From Effrenium voratum (Eukaryota; Sar; Dinophyceae; Suessiales; Symbiodiniaceae), in the NCBI GenBank assembly GCA_963377175.1, contig CAUJNA010000508.1, positions 118,733 to 182,732 of the forward strand: a stretch of 64,000 nucleotides of DNA. The letters are read 5' to 3'. A program made the position numbers and the translations under genes. Under the pieces are notes generated by a model. It did no database searches. It saw only the letters and a program-made list of their open reading frames with translations, and was not told the origin of the DNA. Shown piece after piece: positions 1-12,654 of the stretch (position 1 is its first letter; each line of letters starts with the position of its first letter).

Positions 1-1145
1 GAATCACCACTTCTTCCGACATCAGCCCCAAACCCCCCGCTGCGTTTTAGATTTTCTACAGAGATTAAATGAATTGCGCCCCTCGTTGAATCATCAATTC
101 TTCGAACATCATGGGGGGGGCTGCCGCCCCCCCAACCCCCCCCTCCCCCGCTACTTTTTAGATTTTTTTTTTTGCAGAGACCGAATTACACCCCTATTCC
201 AATCATCAGACCATCATGGCAAGGGCTGCCCCGCTCTGTTTTATTATTTTTTTCTGGCTGGGATTGAGATGCCCTCCTGTTTGAAGCATTATTTTTTTTC
301 ACCCCGTTAACCCGCCAGCCACATTTTTGGATTTGGTGTCCCACGATTTGTTGGTGATGCTAGGGATGTTGGTCGGACATGCGGGGGATGTTGAACACGA
401 TGCTGGGGATGTTGAAAATGCGTCAATTTCGCGAGAAAATGCTGTAAAATACGACACTTTACTGGCCCGGCAGAGATTGAATTGCACCCCTGTTTGAATC
501 ATCACTTTTTCGAGTACCAATTTCGCGAGAAAATATTGCGAAATACGACATTTTGGGTAATCTGTGCAGTCCATGTCTGTCTGTATGTATGCATTTCTTC
601 GAACAACCCTCCCGCTGCCTTTTAAATTCTATCACACCCTTTCTTGAATCATTGCACCCCTACTTGAATCACCACTTCTTCCGACATCATGGGGCGGCAG
701 CCCCAAACCCCCCGCTACGTTTTAGATTTTCTATAGAGATTAAATGAATTGCGCCCCTCGTTGAATCATCAATTCTTCGAACATCATGGGGGGGGCTGCC
801 GCCCCCCCAACCCCCCCCTCCCCCGCTACTTTTTAGATTTTTTTTTTTGCAGAGACCGAATTACACCCCTATTCTAATCATCAGACCATCATGGGGAGGG
901 GCTGCCACCCCTTTTATTGTTTTTTTCTGGCTGGGATTGAGATGCCCTCCTGTTTGAAGCATTATTTTTTTTCACCCCGTCAACCCGCCAGCTACATTTT
1001 TGGATTTGGTTTCCCACGATTTGTTGGTGATGCTAGGGATGTTGGTCGGACATGCGGGGGATGTTGAACACGATGCTGGGGATGTTGACGGGCTAGCTCA
1101 ATTTCGCGAGAAAATGCTGTAAAATACGACATTTTATTTGCCCGG
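1..1145. repeat. Directly duplicated ~0.5 kb non-coding repeat
   Basis: Positions 1-473 recur at about 662-1145 with few changes. Each copy runs from GAATCACCACTTCTTCCGAC through G- and C-homopolymer blocks to AATTTCGCGAGAAAATGCTG. A third partial copy of the CGCGAGAAAAT segment lies near 523-560. There is no convincing coding frame. It resembles a dispersed dinoflagellate repeat of unknown class; no terminal repeats or target duplications are visible. Confidence 0.75.
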
Positions 1146-1262
1146 ACGAAAAACAAAAAAACGCAAAAACGAAGAAAACACCCAAAATAAATCCGCACCC
1201 CTTTTCTGTTTGCCCCTAATTGAAACATCACTTTTTCGATCGTCGTCGGCAATTTTCGATCA

Positions 1263-1400
1263 TCGTGGGGGGGGGGGGGCTGGTCCGTCCAGTCCGCGGT
1301 CCGTCCGGTCGGTCCGCCCAGTCCGGTCCGTCCAGTCCGCGCCAGCCAGCTCATGCGGCTCATCCACTCCATCCGTCCAGTCCGTCCGGTCCGTCGTATA
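1263..1400. repeat. Low-complexity GTCCGTCCAGTCCG tract
   Basis: A poly-G run at about 1266-1279 is followed by irregular tandem repeats of GTCCGTCCAGTCCG and GGTCCGTCC. Open frames across it (1138-1599, 1353-1646) are products of the repeat and are not regarded as genes. Confidence 0.7.
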
Positions 1401-1919
1401 TTTTTATTTCTCATGTTTGTTTTGTATTTTCTTGCTGGATCTGCCTATATCCTTAATGCCTTTTCATGGTGCCGGCTGGTCCTCGGTTTTATTTCCCGTG
1501 AAGCGGTTTTATTTCCTTACTATGGTTACCCCAGATGCAGCATTCGTGGTGAACGCAGAGCCTTGCCGTGGGCTCACTGGACCGTCGTTTTGTGGTTGAG
1601 CCACCTAGCGAAAGAATCAATAAAGTTGTTTGAACTCAGCGTATGAAAGAGGTGATGGAATGACCGGCCAAATGTAGTGAGGTCAAAAGACCTCCTTGCT
1701 TGGAATTCATAGCGATAGTCATGCATGGTGATGTTCCTGAATAGGCGGCTTCCACAAGGAACAATCCTGTGAAGGGAACCATGACCACCCTTTAGATAGC
1801 TTGCTTCCTTTAGCTCATAAAGTTTCTTTCCCGGTCCCTTGGTGTTTCTTTTGTTCATAAAGTTTTGTCCAGTGCAGAGCCCGCAGGACTCGGAGGCTGA
1901 GCTCGTCGAGGAGCACCGT

Positions 1920-2575
1920 TTCACATGTTTAAAGGCTTCACCACCAGGCCCATACGGGTGAGGCAAATAGGGGTTCGGTCAAGGGCTCTAAAGCAGGAAA
2001 AGGGACAAACAAGTGCAACCTCAAATCGTTCAAGCGTAAAACGTTTAAACACGTTTGCAGGCCCTCCCTTGATGTATAAACGTGGTTTAACAAGTCCATG
2101 CCGCAGCAGTACTGGATTTTTCTTGCAGAACCAGCCATCTACAAACGAACCAACAAAGCTGATGCAAATCCCAATGCTTTCTGCCAGTATTGAAGGCTGG
2201 GTCATTCAAGGAGGACTTCAGAAAAAGGCAGACCGTTCAACAAATTCAAGGTCAAGTTCAAGAGCCGCCGAGGCAGACACAGTGTAGGCGGACCGCTTAA
2301 ACGTTTCAGCGATGTTGAAACAGCCCCAGAGATACGTAGACATTGTTTAGGCGGACCGTCTAAACATGTTTAAACGTTTAGACAGTGTTTAGGCACCCTC
2401 TGAGGTAGAGTTTAGGCGAACCATTCGAGCGTGATTAAACGTTTCAACGAGGTTATCTTCCTTGTGTGGGGGCGGCGGCGGCGAGCCGCTAAAAGTCCAC
2501 CATGGAACGTTTAAGCAAATGCTGTTTCAACGTTTAAACATCAAACTGTTTGTATTGTTTAAACATGAGCCAGCG
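1920..2575. repeat. Region enriched in the palindrome GTTTAAAC / ACGTTTAAAC
   Basis: About 650 bases contain repeated short motifs: ACGTTTAAAC near 2039 and 2530, ATGTTTAAACG near 2367, GTTTAAACATG near 2559, and related forms TTTAAACG, GTTTAGGCGGACC and AACGTTTAAGC. GTTTAAAC is a perfect 8-base palindrome. No gene is recognised here; ORFs on either strand (1925-2287, 1921-2205) lack recognisable domains. Confidence 0.5.
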
Positions 2576-2599
2576 ACATTCCTGCTCCGTTTGGGGTGC

Positions 2600-5500
2600 G
2601 GGCAATTGCTGGATTCATCCTTGATTTTGCTGCTTTGTGATTTGCGTTGAAGACTGTGAAGTTGTGGGTGTTTTCTCTCGCCCACTTGTCAACTCCACTT
2701 GTACTTGGAATATTAGCGCGCCAACATCATGCGTTGTTGACAAGTTCGGTTCTTGCACGCATGTGTTTTTGTGAGTGACGGCTGGCCTCTCTACAGCGCT
2801 CTTGAATATGTAAGATCTTGTTCTTGGGCGAGTCTTTCAGAAAACAGTGTGGCCCTCTTGTGGGTCACCTGCCTTGTTTGCAAAGGTGGCAAGAATCGAT
2901 GCAGATCCCAACATAGGCCTCCCAGGCCCCTCCGATGGCGTCCTGGCCAACATGCCTCATGAACCGGGATTGAATTGTCAGGCAAAAAACCATGGGGCCA
3001 TGCTGTTCAACATGAGCCAAACCGCAGGGCGAAGTGTTGACTCGAAGGAGTCCTCAGTGCAGCATGTCGGCACTTTGGCTGACAGCGTTCGGCACGGAGG
3101 CACAGAGGTCCTTCAGGGTTCCAACATGAATTCTCCATCTTTTTTTTTGCACTATCGTTTGGTTGCTACGTTTGGGTGAGTTTCCGTTTGCTGGGGTGCA
3201 CTTGAACTCTCTGTCCCTTGGCTTTGAGCGGGTTGATGGTACCTTGAAAGAGTCAGAGCAACCAGCTCAGTTCCATTCTAGGAATCTGCAGGTGGAGGGA
3301 TATACGATATATGATTGACCTGTTGAAACCATCCGTGTTTTCAGTGTTGCAAGGGAGAAGTATGTTCAACAGAGAACTGGCAACGTCGCTGCTTTTTCAG
3401 TTGTGTGCTATGCTTTTCTGCACTGGCACAATAACCTATTTCACAAACATATGTGTGCATGCTGCTTTTGATGGGTAGCTCAGCCTGCAAACTGTGCAAT
3501 GAGGTCCAGTTCCCATTCAGATGAGGCACGGGCGTCTTGACGGGGCTGATTGTTTGAAGAAGCTGGCTGTTTGCCAAAGCACGACTAATGTGTCAAGCAC
3601 CCTTCAACTCAATGAGCACTAGCTCACTGAAAACCATTTTTTGGTGCAAACAGGGTGAAGGTACAGGCAAGGTCGTCTCAAGATTATGCAAGTGTGATAA
3701 ACGGGTAGAAGCATTAAGAGGAGATCCACATGACTTGTAAATGAGGCTGAATAATAGAATTACCAAGAAAGTGTTCAGGACCTCTGAGACTCCGATGCAC
3801 TTATGACACTTGGTCGCCTCACTGGCACGCTGATAGATCTGCACAGGATGATGAGAGTGTGCTGGAGCTCCAAATAGACCACGTGACTCAAGCTGATGCC
3901 CCTTAAAAAGAGTATCATCAGTTGGACAGCTCCCTAATTTTGAGATGGCAAGTGAGTTGTTTCTTCCATGGGCTTTGACAGGGGCTCCTTGGCCGCACGT
4001 TTGTTTGCAACCGCTGCTGAGAGATGCGCAAATATGGAAACGTGCGGGACGATTGGCAGTTTCAGAAATGACAAATAGACTAGTCACCGAACATGGCAAT
4101 TCAAACTCCCTTCGGATGGTGACTTTTGGCGGTGCCTCCTGGTAGGAAAGACACAAAGACGTTGACATCCCCTTGCCAGCTTAGCACCATGCATCCCATC
4201 CGTCCTGCAGGCCACGCCAAAGCCTGGCTGCAATGCAGCAATGGGCTCAGATCCAGTGTTAGAAGCGTACAAATCTGAGCGGCAAGATGGGTCAGGTGTT
4301 GCAGACTGATTGGCAGGGTCAAGAGTTCCCATGTAAATGATGTTCACCAAAGGGTTCCCAATCCAGATTCGGTAAAAATACCGATCTTGTTTCTTCAAGT
4401 CGTTTTGTTTTTTTTTTCGGTTGTGTGTGAACATTATTTATACAGGTGCAGAGGCTGGCCAGCGAGAAATGCTTGGGCTACGGCTTGATTTATCCTCATG
4501 ACCGAACACTCGCTGCCAGTTCTTGAACAATATAATTTCTTAAAAGTAGGTGACCTTGATTTGCATGGCAATGAGGCGGAGCGATGAATTTGCGCCATGT
4601 GGGAACCACGGCCGACACTGGGAGGGAGTAGCACTTTTCAATCTGTAAAAGCACGAGTGTTCCGTCTTCTGGTGGATGTCATGCCATTCTCGCAGCTGTG
4701 TCGAAAACTTACCGTTCTCACTGTAGCCCTCCCAACGCCCAGAACATGGCTAGGGAATATGGCTAAATTGGGGTGTAGATGGCACTTCGTCCCCAAGCTG
4801 AAGGTCGTTCCGGTGCTGACAAACCGCTACATTTGCCAGGCACTCCCATCGAAGACCGGGGGCTTCGAGAATGACGCAAGAGAAGAAGAGGGGGCCTGAT
4901 ACTTATTGTGGTTGCAGGAAAAGTTTGGGTGGGTCTCATCATCTCCCCGAGTTGGGTCATCATGTGCTGCTTCTTTATGAATGCCCCCTGAATCTGATAA
5001 CCTTTGTTGTATGAGTTTGCCCTTGTCATCTGCCAGTGAGAGTCTTAAGTTGCAAGATGTCTCAACCTGACATTGAGAAGTTTTGGCGCGTCATGCTTGA
5101 CACTGCTGGTTGTTGGTGTTTGCATCAGCTATGAGTACGGACTACAGGCCATGGCAAGCCAGGTCAGAAGCAGCAAGTGGCGTCTTGCACCCGTTCATGA
5201 TAATCAGAACTGACTGCTATGCTAATCCCTTGTTTCCAAGAACGAACGTGATCGACTTTTGCAATAAGCTAGCAACCAAAGAAGCAAGAAAGCGAGAGAT
5301 AAATAAAACACAATGAAATGCTTAGAACCAACTGGTCCTTGAAAAGGCTCTGACATTATTGACGTTCGATGGCTCAAAGCAAGTGTAAGATTGGACAAAA
5401 TGCAAGTACCAGAGGCAATGTCTATCCAGTGATGTCCTTGCATTGCTTCAGCGTTGTTAGCAGATGGGAGCCTCGGTTCTTTCAAGAGTCCAAGGCATTT

Positions 5501-6120
5501 ACTACGAAGGTTGGCTCCCCAAAGAAGAGGATCATCAACAATTCCGATGTATGTTCGTCTAGAGTCTTGCCCAGGACATTCCCGAGCTGCTGGGAGACGC
5601 CTGGGCCCAAGGAGAAAGCCTTTCCATAGCTGGATCCTCCGACAAGGGAGATCAATAATCTCACCCGTCCTTTTTCCGACATTTTCAGGCAAGCTGGCAT
5701 CTTGAGACTCCCTGCAAGGTCACACCAGCATCACCCGGCCGCGCCTTGCTCCCAGCGTGCTGAGTGACATGTTTCGCAGAGAGCCGTGTCGCTTTGCTGG
5801 CGGTCAAAGCAATGTAGATCACGCAAGCACAGAACCCACTTCGCCATTGGCAGCGCACATCTCTGAGACGATGTGGATTTTGTCAAGCTGCTTGCAAATT
5901 GCTGTTGGCTTGCTTCAGCATGGCCGTTGACCCCGGGCGTGGTGCACGGATCACACTTCGGTGGTTGGGTCCCCTAGGCATCCGCCAAACTCCCGCGCCT
6001 TGGCTGCAATTCGCAGGGCACAGGGTTGGGGCCAAGGGAGCTGAAATAAAGCGACTGCTTGCTTTTCTTGGTTCGATTTTTTGGGACTCACGTTCATGCC
6101 TTGGGAATTGACAAGTTGAG
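2600..6120. other. Gene-poor host-like stretch
   Basis: About 3.5 kb of mixed composition. The longest open frames (for example 3593-4168 minus and 5222-5692 minus) have no recognisable motif, and overlapping frames on other strands are of equal quality. I see no RNA gene and no clear repeat. It could contain introns or untranslated sequence of an unrecognised host gene. Confidence 0.5.
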
Positions 6121-6129
6121 GTTCTTGCA

Positions 6130-6362
6130 GTGTGTATGTGTGTGTTTGTTTGTTTGTTTGTTTGTTTGTTTGTTTGTTTTCTTTGTTTTCTTTGTTTTCT
6201 TTGTTTGTTTGTTTTTGTTTGTTGGTTTGGTTTGGTTTGGTTTGGTTTGGTTTTGTTTGTTTTGTTTGTTTTGTTTTGTTTGTTTGTTTGTTTGTTTGTT
6301 TGTTTGTTTGTTTGTTTGTTTGTTTGTTTGTTTGTGTTTGTTTTTGTGTTTGTGTTTGTGTG
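6130..6362. repeat. (TTTG)n microsatellite
   Basis: Nearly pure TTTG tetranucleotide repeats with internal TTTTC and GGTTT variants. All long ORFs through it (5883-6442 on both strands, with periodic CLFV or TNKQ peptides) are artefacts of the repeat. Confidence 0.97.
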
Positions 6363-7084
6363 TGCGTGATGGTGCCACTCTGTATCTGGAACAGGGCGAT
6401 CAACTGACAAACGAGCCAGCGATCATTTGGAAGAGCTAGCAAATGCTGGTCCGTAGATAGGACATTCCAAGTGGTGAATCCAACTCCTTCAGCTGCAATA
6501 GTGCTTCAATGCATGCCAAATAACGGCAGCAGCTGCTCAATCCAGCCCTAATGTCGCATAAGTGGACTCACATCATTCTCAGCACGCTACAAGTATGTCG
6601 TATCTTATCCAAGAACTGGCTGCTTGTTGGCCCACGTATCAAAATCTGTAGAGTGTCAAGCTTTGCTGGAACGACTTGAGGTCCGAGCATGGCTCGAGCG
6701 GAAGAAGCGGAAGAAGCGAGAGAAGTGCGAGAAGTGCGAGAAGTGCGAGGAGTGGACAAAGTGTGAGAAGCGCACAAAGCGCGGAGGCTGCCGGTTGCAA
6801 GCGACGGGTCGCTGCCGAGGGGTTCCTTGCTTTTGTCTTGTTGAACAGGTGCCAGATTCAGCTCAATACTGGTTGAAGAAACTCGTGTATGCTGTATTGC
6901 ATGAGTTGGGCATCACACGCAACAAAACGACCGAGTCATGTGAACCCAAGGTCCGACCTTTGCATTAACCTTGCTTGTGGCTGTGCTTATTGCTTGAGAG
7001 CTTTCTTTGAAGTTCGACGGGAAGTCATCACCCTTTGCTCACAGTGAAAGACCTTTGTGCACTCTGCCCTGCAGATACATCAGC

Positions 7085-7088
<4 letters not shown>

Positions 7089-7119
<31 letters not shown>
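7089..7119. repeat. (GA)n microsatellite
   Basis: An uninterrupted GA dinucleotide run of about 30 bases. Confidence 0.95.
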
Positions 7120-7121
<2 letters not shown>

Positions 7122-8520
7122 CAAAGATTGGCCCATGGATCTGTCCGTGTTGCAAAGATGTGACCGCAATGCGGTTCTTGCATGCGCGGTTCGGGGACGG
7201 GACTTAGCCATGGAACATAATCCGCATTGCCCTTCCTACTTCCCGAGCGTACTCACTTCAGAGCTTGTCCGCTCCAGGTGAAAGAGGATGACGTCAGACA
7301 GGCAGAGCGGCTTGCGCGTAGGTAGCTGACTGTGAAGCGCTGAGATCAATGTTTGGTGCATTGAGCTGTCAATGGAGCAGCCGAAAATGGGCTTCCCAAG
7401 ATTCAATCACGGCACCAACGTACCGAAGGCGAGAAATGAGAACGGGGTGGTTCGAAAAACTTGAAAGCAGCGCAGGCCAAGGTCAGCGCTCGTTCATCAG
7501 AGGTGTTGCTCTCAGAGCAGAGTAAGTCGAACTGCCACATGTTTCCAATCCGCGGCTTAAGTTGAGTACGGCAAGAGCTATAGGTGACAAGAATTAGAGA
7601 AGTGGGAAAAGAGCGGAAAAGAGGGCGATTAAGAAGAAAACTCATTGCGTGATTGGAAGGTGTGCATGTGGCTTTGCCCGCAAGAATAGATTTTGCAGGC
7701 AGTTTGCCCCAGCCCGTTCAAGGCTCAGGCTCCAAGCGTGATTCAGGTCGCTTGGCTCAACGCTGGGCTTGTAGTCAATCTCTTGATTTGACTGAGGGTG
7801 TCTTGAACCGGGGTTCGATGGTTCACATCCCTGTCCTGTGATGTCCTTTGAATGCCCTTCAAAGTAGAAGGGGGCCTCAAAGGTATCCCGCTTTGTTTCG
7901 GCCGCATATGGGCGTGTGTCAGAGATGGATGCATCTTCTATTTTGGCCTGGTTTTTGCACGAACGTGAGAGAAAACAGGAGGCCCTAACTTTGAGACAGG
8001 CCCACAGCGAGCCCCAGAGGCCTGAACTAGGGATCTTTGAGGACTGGAATCCCTGAAGCCCATTCTTACGACATCCTCTTTCATTGCAAGGACAATAAGC
8101 CAACAAGTCGCTCTTACAAAACTGGCATGGAGCTCTCAACAGGGGACCTGCAGAAAGGAGCGGGACTGCCTAACATGCCTGCCCGATTGGGCATGGGATC
8201 AATCGACCTGCAAACCCTGAAACTGTTAGACCTTGCTTCCACAGGCTTGCCTGGGTGCATCTTGCCCTGCTGAGTTCAGTGTTTTGGGGTCCATGGCGCT
8301 GTAGTATCCCTCGGGCAGTCATGAGAGCCCCTTCTCATGATATTGAAATGCTTTTGATTTGCCTGAAATACAGCCAGATGCCCGGCATGTCCAAACGATT
8401 CCTCTGGCACAATCGCATCCTTAGGCCTCGTCCGGCTTTGGGTCCCCCAGCCCCACGGCCACGCAACTCGGCCGGAGCTTCCAACTGGAAACCAACGGTT
8501 CGAGAACAAAGATGAATGAT
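7120..8520. other. No recognisable gene
   Basis: About 1.4 kb with short unsupported frames only (such as 7642-8139 minus). Neither strand shows a known motif, and no repeat structure is obvious. Confidence 0.4.
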
Positions 8521-8525
8521 ATGTC

Positions 8526-8708
8526 TTGCGTGTGTGTGTGTGTGTGTGTGTGTGGGTGCGTGCGTGCGTGCGTGCGTGCGTGTGTGCGTGTGGGTGTGGG
8601 TGTGTGGGTGTGTGGGTGTGTGGGTGTGTGGGTGTGTGGGTGTGTGGGTGTGGGTGTGGGTGTGGGTGTGGGTGTGGGTGTGGGTGTGGGTGTGGGTGTG
8701 GGTGTGTG

Positions 8709-8800
<92 letters not shown>

Positions 8801-8900
8801 TGTGGGTGTGGGTGTGTGGGTGTGTGGGTGTGTGGGTGTGTGGGTGTGTGGGTGTGTGGGTGTGTGGGTGTATGGGTGTGTGGGTGTGTGGGTGTGTGGG
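8526..8900. repeat. Compound TG / TGCG / TGTGGG microsatellite abutting an assembly gap
   Basis: Blocks of (TG)n, (TGCG)n, (GTGTGG)n and (GGTGTG)n alternate and recur in the same order. The run is directly followed by a block of N, so its true length is unknown. ORFs through it encode only CVRA or HTPT periodic peptides and are not genes. Confidence 0.97.
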
Positions 8901-9000
8901 NNNNNNNNNNNNNNNNNNNNNNNNNNNNNNNNNNNNNNNNNNNNNNNNNNNNNNNNNNNNNNNNNNNNNNNNNNNNNNNNNNNNNNNNNNNNNNNNNNNN
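8901..9000. other. Assembly gap of 100 N
   Basis: Exactly 100 undetermined bases, typical of a scaffolding gap of nominal size. It separates the microsatellite from a retrotransposon integrase fragment, so the fragment may continue into missing sequence. Confidence 0.99.
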
Positions 9001-9002
9001 CC

Positions 9003-9279
9003 ACCCAGCCCCAAATCATCGGACTGAGGGCCTTTCTTGTGCCACCGCTTCGTTTTGGCCATGGCCTTCTCTTCACTTGGTTAACCTCCGTCTCTACTCG
9101 TCCATTGGCTGCATGGTCATCGCCCGCCGTCATGGTGAGCAACAGATTGTGTTCCAAGCACCACTGCTGCACCGGCTTGGCCAGGGACTCCTTTGCCCTA
9201 TCGCAACGCATGCGGTACAGCGGGATGCCCAGGCTGCGATACTGCACAAAGATCAGGCTGATGGCCCTGATCTGCGCTC
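9003..9279 (-). pseudogene. Ty1/copia-type retrotransposon integrase fragment
   Basis: The minus-strand frame gives about 90 residues with two of the three catalytic positions of a retroviral-type integrase core: an aspartate in YRMRCDRAKE and a glutamate in ANGRVETEV, separated by 35 residues (the D-35-E spacing). The GDDH-A-NGRVE arrangement is typical of Ty1/copia-like polyproteins common in dinoflagellate genomes (from general knowledge). Upstream the frame is lost near 9280, and downstream it runs into the assembly gap, so this is a partial copy and probably dead. Gag, protease and reverse transcriptase are not visible nearby. Confidence 0.75.
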
Positions 9280-10860
9280 CTTGGTGCCCTGCACCGTCAC
9301 TGCCCAGTCAGCGCCGGCCATGATGCAGACTACACAGCAACACGAGTCTAAGCAAAGTTTCTTCAGGCTGCACTGCCTTGTAGCCCTCTGCACTTGAATG
9401 CCTTCTGATCTGCATGTTGTGCCTGCAGCTCTGGACGCATGGCACTTTCCCTGCATGCTTGCCACATGTTGAGCCTTTCCCCAGAGCCCATGCTCGGAGC
9501 TGCAGAGAGACACTCATTCCACATGTCTCCGACAAACAAAAAAAAACATGCATGTCCAGCCTTCACGGGCTTCACAACTTCAGGTTTCTTCACAAGCCTG
9601 CATGGGCTTCCTATCAGCTTGAAAAGCCTGTATCTTCGCTGTCGTTTCTTCGAGCCTGCAGGGGCTGAGCCAGCATCCAAGTGCTTCGCCTTCACATATT
9701 CGTGACTCTTGCTTAGGAGCCTTCACAGGCTTCCCGCAGAAATAAAAAGCATCCATGTGCTTCCTCCCTGATTCTCCTCGAGGCTGCTGAAAGTTGCTGT
9801 CGCAGACCTGCTTCTTTGCAAGCTTGCGTGCTCCATGCATGCACGATTTCTTCCACAGAAACCACAAAATGATAACATATTTCTACACCACATGAGAAAG
9901 AAAGACTTGAAAAACATGTTTGGGAGCCATTGCTTTATTTGTTCCAGACAAACTGAACTGCTTTTTTGGACCTGAAATATGCGACTGCTACTGCTGCCTT
10001 TGCTTCAATACATGAGCTGTTTGAACCAGATCGAACACTCAAAGACATGGCGCGTCACACGCTTCACAACAAGAGAAGGTTCTTCAATCCAGACGGACTA
10101 TCCTGTTTGAGTGATGACTTTTTTTCCACGGGATGATTCCCGCAGCGCAGGCAATGCGGCGATGGCATGGGAAGGTTTGCCTTGAGAAGAACAGCTTGCA
10201 TTCCTAGATGACGTGACGGGGAACGTTCGCGACTACAAGGTTTCCTCTCCGCCTCAAACGATCATGAACAGAAGAGGCGATTCAGATTGGCGTCTTGCTC
10301 TCATGGCCATCATCAAGAAAATTAAAGAAGACCCAACACCACCGAGAGCACCAAAAGAGAAGAGGGACAACAAGTGGCAGAACACAAGGGACACTCCTCA
10401 ACAAAGTGCTGGTCAGGTTCACGCACCTACTGTCACAGGAACTCACCACAACAAGGCAACTGGCGCAAATACCAATGGAAGTGAAACTCAATTTCCTACG
10501 ACAACCGCGACATGGCTTCCTTGAGCAATCCTGCGCAGACAGGGTTTCAGTTCGAAAGCGAGACAACAGAAGATGCGACGATATCCTCCGCCACCCTTTT
10601 TCCACCTCGACCAACCATTTTCCTTGATACCGCATGGATGTGACGACATTTCTTCACGAACTATATCGACTGAATGCGAGGTAGGCAATCCGTTTGACAC
10701 AGCCGAAGACACATACGGAGTGTCTCTTTTTGCTCAAGTAGCATTTCTAGACAGGCCTACCAGCTGTCCGTCATTTGAGCACAGATCTCTTTTCACGACA
10801 CGGCTACAGTAAATCGCATGGCTACGGCGCAAAAGCCTTTAGTAATTAGGTGCTTGCCAG
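9280..10860. other. Host-like stretch, no certain gene
   Basis: Short repeats of the type CCTTCACGGGCTTC and GCCTGCATGGGCTTCC recur between 9560 and 9735. A hydrophilic 103-residue frame at 10213-10524 plus has no recognised domain and could be an exon, but an overlapping frame is equally open. Nothing else is supported. Confidence 0.35.
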
Positions 10861-10868
10861 GCAGTTGG

Positions 10869-10884
10869 GCCGTTTTGGCTCAAG
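10869..10884 (+). other. Possible relict dinoflagellate spliced leader
   Basis: The 16 bases GCCGTTTTGGCTCAAG match the 3' part of the dinoflagellate spliced-leader consensus (GCCATTTTGGCTCAAG, known from trans-spliced mRNAs) at 15 positions. Such relics mark mRNAs that were reverse transcribed and reinserted. The 5' part of the leader is not preserved, so chance remains possible. No retrocopied coding frame is recognised downstream. Confidence 0.45.
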
Positions 10885-11415
10885 GCCTTTCTTAGTCTCA
10901 CTTACTCCCCTGTTAGCCTATTGCCAATGATAGGAAGTTACATAGCCTAGGGACGGGACACAAAGGGCATTTGCGCCTGCGCAGGCTGGATTCACAGCGC
11001 GAGGGATCGGATGGCTGGATTCACAGCGCGCACAATCCAGGAGCTTTCTCATATTCATTACTTTGACACTCGTTGTGTTTACGAAGAGAAGTAGAGACTC
11101 GTTGTGTTCCGAGAAGTAGATTGAAAGGGCTACTCTTGGAAAGGGGCTTTGTACACTTCCCTATTAGAGGGTGCTGTCACTTGCCTAGGGGCTGGGGTAG
11201 GGGGGTTGCCTGAGCCTTGGGTTGAGGTGCCTTGGCGAGATATCTAGATGTTGTTTTTGATACCCCCAGCCTGACTACTTGAAGCTGGCCAGCTTTGCCC
11301 GGTGATGTTAGCATGACTGCAACAGCGTACTAGAAATCATTTTACCGTCCGCAACAGCAATGATATAAAACCCAACCTTTCAGTTTCGCTCTACCTGGCG
11401 GTCTGGGGTTGTGGT

Positions 11416-11634
11416 TTGGAGGTGGTCCGGCAATTTCTCATTTGGCACACGAACCAGTGTTCAAAGCCTAAACGCAATCCAAACCATCAATTCAGAGTCT
11501 CTTCATTGCTGAAGGTTCTCAGCAGCTGCGAGCGCGCCGAGAAGTGGCAGACTGCGCTCCTGGTGCTGGACGAGCTCCAGACGCATCGCGTGGACTTGGG
11601 GGGTTGGGGGGAGGGGTTTGTTGGTGCTTCCTGA
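11416..11634 (+). CDS. PPR-like exon fragment
   Basis: The frame contains LLKVLSSCERAEKWQTALLV followed by LDELQTHRV (about 11505-11595), which resembles one pentatricopeptide repeat of the dinoflagellate type, with a central S-C-E and a second helix W-x-x-A-L-x-L-x-x-E-L. PPR proteins bind RNA in organelles. Only one repeat is present. The coding part probably starts after an AG acceptor around 11495-11520 and ends before the G-rich stretch near 11600. The ATG at 11416 is unlikely to be the real start. It could be one exon of a gene that includes the 20.2 and 21.9 kb exons, or an isolated fragment. Confidence 0.45.
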   Translation: MEVVRQFLIWHTNQCSKPKRNPNHQFRVSSLLKVLSSCERAEKWQTALLVLDELQTHRVDLGGWGEGFVGAS

Positions 11635-12175
11635 AACTTGTTGGGGGCCCTTTTCAGCTCTTGTATGTTCATTTTTGCTTGTGGTCCCTGGGAACAGCCG
11701 ATGTTTTTGTAGTTCCCTTTAAGTGCCACCAACAGCGTGTCCTCCATTTGAGAAACTCACTTCCGTGTTCTACGGCGAACTCTGGAGGTAAAACGAGCTC
11801 ATCATGATGTAGGCCCTTTGCTTAGGATCCCTGATTTGACAGTACTTTAGAGCTATCATTTCTAAATTGCAGTTTGCTTGTTCTAAGGTTGAACTTTGGA
11901 ACTGGTTTGCGTTTAATTGTTTTTTTTGAGCCGGTGCCAATTGGATTGTTTCACAGGGGGGCCAATGCTCTGTGCATTCAATTACCCAGGGCTTCCGCGG
12001 AAAATTGCAAGGTTTCACCGGCGCACTTGTGCGGTTCTGGGCCATTGCCACACGAAATGTCAACCGCAATCAAGTGACTCTTTGCCCTCCTACAACATGG
12101 AAGGCATAAACGACTTTTTGAAGCATCGCGAAGGGTTCTTGCGCGCGGAGCTCTTGGACCAACTTGCATAGAGCC

Positions 12176-12590
12176 GAGTGCATAGACATGGAGCCAAGTG
12201 CATAGAGCAGTGCATAGAGCCAAGTGCATAGAGCCAAGTGCATAGAGCCAAGTGCATGGAGCCAAGTGCATAGAGCAGCGCATAGAGCCAAGTGCGTAGA
12301 GCCAAGTGCATAGAGCCAAGTGCTTAGAGCCAAGTGCGTGGAGCCAAGTGCATAGAGCAGCGCATAGAGCCAAGTGCATAGAGCCAAGTGCATAGAGCCA
12401 AGTGCATAGAGCCAAGTGCATAGGGCCAAGTGCATAGAGCCAAGTATGGAGCCAAGTGTGTAATAGAGCCAAGTGCATAGAGTCAAGTGCATAGAGCCGA
12501 CTGCGCAGAGCCGAGGCAGAGAGCGGAGTGCAAAGAGCCAAGTGACAGAGCCGAGCGCATAGAGCCGAGTGCATAGAGCCAAGCGGCATA
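12176..12590. repeat. 14-bp minisatellite, unit GAGCCAAGTGCATA
   Basis: About 29 head-to-tail units of GAGCCAAGTGCATA with scattered substitutions (CAGCGCATA, CGTA variants). The reverse complement of the same unit forms the tract at 17185-17380. It has no spacers, which excludes a CRISPR array. Confidence 0.95.
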
Positions 12591-12654
12591 TGGCACTTCG
12601 GCGGTAGCAGCTATGTAAGTTAAGTTTAGCTTCTAGGGCGCCGGGGCAGGACTT

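Noticed and set aside
6130..6442. Long open frames with CLFV or TNKQ periodic peptides
   Set aside because: They are translations of a TTTG microsatellite and occur in several frames on both strands.
8276..9397. Long ORFs across the TG/TGCG tract, including undetermined residues
   Set aside because: Products of a microsatellite and a block of N; only the 9003-9279 minus segment carries real protein similarity.
12176..12590. Regular 14-bp repeat as a possible CRISPR array
   Set aside because: Units abut with no unique spacers; it is a minisatellite.
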